Assembly: GCA_039923455.1 (NCBI GenBank)
Contig: JBDTCS010000268.1
Location: 1-18,602, forward strand
Length of the DNA stretch: 18,602 nt
Source of the DNA: JBDTCS01 sp039923455
GTDB lineage: Bacteria; Bacteroidota; Ignavibacteria; Palsa-1295
Direction of reading: 5' to 3'
Positions within the stretch are counted from its first letter, which is position 1, and each line of letters starts with the position of its first letter. Shown piece after piece: positions 15,678 through 18,602 of the stretch. The position numbers and the translations under genes are program-made. The notes below the pieces were generated by a model that saw only the letters and a program-made list of their open reading frames with translations, did not search any database and was not told the DNA's origin.

Positions 15678-15904
15678 CCGTCGTCGTAGTTATCTAAACT
15701 CGTAGTTATCTAATTGCCTTATATGAGGAGGCACGCTCTATGTGAATAGAGCGCGCCTCAAATTGTTCTCGGGTAGATTAAAACACCGATCTATTTTAAC
15801 ACAACCAAACTATCACTTCAATCAGCCTCGTGCTAGCGTATTTGAGCGCTTACGCTCTGACGGACACTAATACAATGCCAAGGGGAGCACAAATAGTTCA
15901 GTAT
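15678..15904 (-). other. secY-map intergenic region with a direct repeat and a long hairpin
   Basis: No gene is seen in 227 nt. A 14-bp direct repeat TCGTAGTTATCTAA occurs at 15684-15697 and 15700-15713, 16 nt apart, just before map. An imperfect inverted repeat at 15728-15759 pairs GAGGC and CGCTCTAT with their complements, one mismatch between, around a GTGA loop (13 pairs). A smaller GAGCG / CGCTC hairpin is near 15844-15857. None is followed by a T-run on the minus strand, so they are better read as processing or stability elements than as terminators. Confidence 0.5.
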
Positions 15905-15929
15905 CCTCGGAGTTTAATAACCTCCGAGG
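15905..15929 (-). other. Hairpin over the secY stop codon
   Basis: CCTCGGAG (15905-15912) and CTCCGAGG (15922-15929) form a perfect 8-bp stem, with the secY TAA (15914-15916) in the 9-nt loop. No T-run follows on the minus strand. It could slow 3' decay or limit readthrough; no function is shown. Confidence 0.5.
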
Positions 15930-17236
15930 GCGCGTCCTTTCATCCGACCCTTCGTCATCAACCCTTCATAATTGCGCATAACGAGGTGCGATTCAACCTG
16001 CTGAAGCGTATCGAGTGCGACACCAACCATGATAAGTAAGCTCGTTCCTCCGAAGAATTGAGCAAATGTTGACGTGACGCCCAAGTAAGATACGAATGCC
16101 GGCAGAATTGCGACGATCGCTAAGAATATCGCGCCCGGAAGCGTGATGTGGGTTAGGATATTGTCAATGTAATCGGAGGTATTCTTTCCTGGTCTAATAC
16201 CGGGAATGAAACCGCCGTTCTTCTTCATCGTGTCTGCAACGTCACGCGGATTGAACGCGATAGCCGTGTAGAAATAGGTGAAGAATACAATCATGAGTCC
16301 GAAGATGAGCGAATAGCTCATCGAGCGATAATCGAAGAATGACTGAATCGCCTTCGCGAAATCATTGTCAGGAAGGAACGTCACCAGCGTACCTGGTACG
16401 AACAAGATCGACTGCGCGAAGATGATCGGCATAACTCCGGCCGTGTTCACACGGATCGGAATATGCTGCGTTACGCCTCCATAAACTTTTCGACCTATGA
16501 CTCGCTTGGCATATTGCACTGGTACCTTTCGGATTCCTTGCGTCATCATAACAACAAATGCAACGATGCCAACGAACAATGCGAAGAGGGCAATCTCGAT
16601 GATGATATTCTTTCCCGAGCTCAGTTCGCCAAAGATTGCTGCTGGAAATCTCGCAATGATACCTATGAAGATGATCAGCGATATACCGTTACCAATTCCG
16701 CGCTCTGTGATCTGCTCTCCGAGCCACATCATGAACATCGTACCCGCCGTTAAACAGACAACCGTACTGATGGTAAAGAAGAGTACGTTCACACCCGGCG
16801 CAACGTTACCAGATTGCTTGAGCAAGTATTGGCTGATACCAAGCGCTTGCAACGAACCGACGATAACCGTACCAAGACGTGTGAGTTGTGTGATGCGCTT
16901 GCGGCCTTCCTCTCCTTCTTTCTGCAGCTTCTGAAAATATGGTACGACAGCACCGAGAAGCTGAATGATAATGGATGCGGAAATATAGGGCATGATACCC
17001 AAACCGAACAAAGCTGCATTCTTGAACGCACCTCCGACGAACATGTCGTAAAGACCGAATAGCGAGTTCGAGGCTGCATTACCAGCGTTCTCCTCTAAAT
17101 GGCGGACATCAATACCCGGCAACGCTATGTGCGCACCAAGACGAACGATCACGAGCAAGCCAATCGTATAAATAATACGTTGGCGGAGCTCCTCGATCTT
17201 GAAGATATTCCTAAAACTATCTGTAAATCGACTCAT
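15914..17236 (-). CDS. secY: Protein translocase subunit SecY
   Basis: SecY is the pore of the inner-membrane Sec translocon, through which the signal-peptide proteins of this window pass. The 440-aa length and ten membrane segments are normal. Recognisable parts are the N-terminus FRNIFKIEELRQRIIYTIGL, the plug-region start RLGAHIALPGI, the second-segment block FGLGIMPYISASIIIQLLG (about 78-96), the cytosolic loop RKVPVQYAKRVIGRKVYGG, and the C5 loop FNPRDVADTMKKNGGFIPGI followed by RPGKNT. The start is ATG 17236, preceded by GGGAGG six nt upstream, the best Shine-Dalgarno in the window. It lies 147 nt after rplO, a wide gap for this gene pair. Confidence 0.98.
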   Translation of the reverse strand: MSRFTDSFRNIFKIEELRQRIIYTIGLLVIVRLGAHIALPGIDVRHLEENAGNAASNSLFGLYDMFVGGAFKNAALFGLGIMPYISASIIIQLLGAVVPYFQKLQKEGEEGRKRITQLTRLGTVIVGSLQALGISQYLLKQSGNVAPGVNVLFFTISTVVCLTAGTMFMMWLGEQITERGIGNGISLIIFIGIIARFPAAIFGELSSGKNIIIEIALFALFVGIVAFVVMMTQGIRKVPVQYAKRVIGRKVYGGVTQHIPIRVNTAGVMPIIFAQSILFVPGTLVTFLPDNDFAKAIQSFFDYRSMSYSLIFGLMIVFFTYFYTAIAFNPRDVADTMKKNGGFIPGIRPGKNTSDYIDNILTHITLPGAIFLAIVAILPAFVSYLGVTSTFAQFFGGTSLLIMVGVALDTLQQVESHLVMRNYEGLMTKGRMKGRALGGY

Positions 17237-17383
17237 GTATTGCCTCCCGTAGTAGGCCCAAAATTATTTCGTGAAACTTGTGAGAAGTGGCTTCCAAAAC
17301 GAGTAACAGAATCCCGCTTCTCTGTTCTTCTATTCATGAGAACCGCAACGGCTGAAACACTGCGGCCGTAATGCAAATCTTTT

Positions 17384-17872
17384 TTATGCTTTAGCTTCGA
17401 CAGCTTCCACAAAAAGCTGCTTCGCTGTTCCGCCTGCGGCTTCGATCTTCTTGACTGCCGACTTCGAGATTTTGTGAACCTCAACGTTGATCGCCTTTTT
17501 GATTTCGCCCGAGCCGAGCACTTTCACAGGAAGTGTCGTCTTGCTAATCAGACCAACTTCGAGAAGCAAGTCTGGAGTGATCGTCTCGCCCTTTGGCAAA
17601 CGACCGTTCGAGACGCAAAGCTCAAGCGCATCAAGATTGATGATCTGATATTCGACGCGGAATGGAGAATGAAAACCGAACTTTGGAAGTCGGCGAGCAA
17701 GCGGCATCTGACCGCCCTCAAAACCTGCTTTGAACTTGGCACCGGAACGGGACTTTGCTCCATTTTCTCCACGTGCGGAGGTTTTGCCGTGACCCGATCC
17801 TTGACCGCGGCCGATTCGCTTGGTATTTTTCGTAGCGCCCTTAGCCGGACGCGGATTCGTGCTGGTGTGCAT
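17384..17872 (-). CDS. rplO: 50S ribosomal protein L15 (uL15)
   Basis: L15 binds 23S rRNA late in large-subunit assembly. The N-terminal half has the usual Gly/Lys/Arg-rich arm with KNTKRIGRGQGSGHGKTSAR followed by GxKSRSG, then GFEGGQMPLARRLPKFGF (about 51-68); the C-terminal half has a globular domain (VKVLGSGEIKKAINVEVHKI, then SKSAVKKIEAAGG). The length of 162 aa is a little over the norm. A perfect palindrome GTTTACTAAAC and a hairpin lie just upstream, and no Shine-Dalgarno is seen. The next gene upstream is not rpmD or rpsE, so the spc operon is broken here. Confidence 0.97.
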   Translation of the reverse strand: MHTSTNPRPAKGATKNTKRIGRGQGSGHGKTSARGENGAKSRSGAKFKAGFEGGQMPLARRLPKFGFHSPFRVEYQIINLDALELCVSNGRLPKGETITPDLLLEVGLISKTTLPVKVLGSGEIKKAINVEVHKISKSAVKKIEAAGGTAKQLFVEAVEAKA

Positions 17873-17893
17873 TGTAATAGTTGTTTACTAAAC

Positions 17894-17911
17894 GCGGAGT
17901 ACATTCTCCGC
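17894..17911 (-). promoter_or_regulatory. Hairpin in the leader of rplO
   Basis: GCGGAG (17894-17899) and CTCCGC (17906-17911) pair perfectly around a 6-nt loop, 22 nt before the rplO ATG. Just downstream is the palindrome GTTTACTAAAC (17883-17893). Both would be in the rplO leader and could control its translation; there is no direct evidence. The rest of 17873-18069 shows no gene and no remnant of rpmD that I can read. Confidence 0.35.
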
Positions 17912-18069
17912 TCGCAAAAATGGCTCCCTGGCTTTCGCCGAGAGTGTGAGGCAATTAAACAGTGATTCTCCCGCTTTGTTCCGCGAATCGGGCTATTTTC
18001 GGGGGTATTGAAGTTCAGAAGTTGCTCTTGCTGAGGAAATCTTGACCCAGACAGAATAGTACTGCAACT

Positions 18070-18588
18070 TTACCATCCATACTCGACGACCCGTCGCATG
18101 TATTTGCCGTTTCGGATGCACCAAGTCACAGTATAACTTCCTGCACCGTCACTATTCATCATCGTGACATACACACGATGATGATCGGCCGAGGTGTAAA
18201 CCTGGAGCTTGCGCAAATTCGGTTCGTAAAGATCCGAGTACGCAGCTTTCGGAATCGGGATAAGCTGCCCTTGAACGAGTGCGGAAACTGAATAGATACT
18301 TACACGTGGTACATCCCCATCAGTGCCAAAGAATGGCTTTCCGTCAATTTTGTAAAGCTCTTTACGTGAATCACTTCCCAGCCTTTCCCAACCCAATTTG
18401 TGCTTATTCGGGAAAAATGTTGCACGGTGGACTTGTACGGTGATCGTGTCGTTCGAAAGGATTGCATAATCTTCCGAGACGGAGTCTACAATGAGTTCAG
18501 CTTTAATAGGAAAAATTCGTGGGTGCGCCCATTTCTTGTAAGACTTGCCATAGAGGGATGGGAAATCGCCAGTTGGGTCTTGCGACAT
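18070..18588 (-). CDS. Protein of unknown function, possibly continuing past the window edge
   Basis: I do not recognise this 172-aa product. It is soluble-looking, rich in beta-strand patterns and in Tyr, Lys and Asp, and shows no signal peptide at the ATG (18588), membrane segment or sorting tail. Visible stretches are GKSYKKWAHPRIFPIKAELI, YAILSNDTITVQVHRATFFP and a C-terminus ending RRVVEYGW. The frame stays open from 18588 to the edge (18602), so an upstream start or a longer protein cannot be excluded. It takes the place where rpmD or rpsE would usually stand, about 200 nt before rplO on the same strand, with no clear terminator between them. Confidence 0.65.
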   Translation of the reverse strand: MSQDPTGDFPSLYGKSYKKWAHPRIFPIKAELIVDSVSEDYAILSNDTITVQVHRATFFPNKHKLGWERLGSDSRKELYKIDGKPFFGTDGDVPRVSIYSVSALVQGQLIPIPKAAYSDLYEPNLRKLQVYTSADHHRVYVTMMNSDGAGSYTVTWCIRNGKYMRRVVEYGW

Positions 18589-18602
18589 GCTTTCGATGTC
18601 AT

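Noticed and set aside
17912..18069. Remnant of rpmD between rplO and the unknown gene
   Set aside because: No minus-strand frame shows the L30 pattern, and stops are frequent.

Overview
The window looks like chromosome of a free-living bacterium of the FCB group, most like the Chlorobi / Ignavibacteria / Kapabacteria side of Bacteroidota. Grounds: three proteins end in type IX secretion (T9SS, Por) sorting tails, one with the NYPNPF motif common in those lineages; a Spi/C10 peptidase carries the same kind of tail; three of the four visible signal peptides end in AHA followed by Gln; and most ribosomal genes lack a clear Shine-Dalgarno. The phylum-level placement is inference from protein style, not from a marker tree.

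Left part (1-5957). A secreted Asp-box (BNR) protein with a T9SS tail runs off the left edge and is split in two by a one-base slip in a run of seven C. Next comes a patchwork of gene pieces (2050-3573): a signal-peptide N-terminus, a convergent T9SS C-terminus without its N-terminus, a stretch of broken reading frames, and the last ~41 codons of pdxS directly before an intact pdxT. A secreted protein of unknown function (minus) and a DUF4190-type membrane protein (plus) follow, the latter with a good promoter and a terminator.

Right part (5984-18602), mostly minus strand. This is the distal spc plus alpha ribosomal block, read right to left: rplO, secY, map, [insertion], infA, rpmJ, rpsM, rpsK, rpsD, rpoA, rplQ, closed by a strong 13-bp hairpin terminator at 5984-6015. 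The usual map-infA junction is interrupted by about 4.7 kb holding a major-facilitator transporter (plus), a large C10 cysteine peptidase (minus) and a small secreted protein that starts 3 nt after the peptidase stop. Upstream of rplO, where rpmD and rpsE would be expected, there is an unrecognised gene that runs to the window edge.

How it fits together: the ribosomal block makes translation, transcription (alpha subunit), Sec export and N-terminal Met removal components. The Sec channel feeds the secreted proteins, and the T9SS-tailed ones would then cross the outer membrane. The most interesting points are the C10 peptidase and its coupled secreted partner inside the ribosomal operon, the pdxS remnant next to intact pdxT with gene fragments around it, and a 16-bp tandem repeat that appears to have grown out of the 3' end of rpsM.
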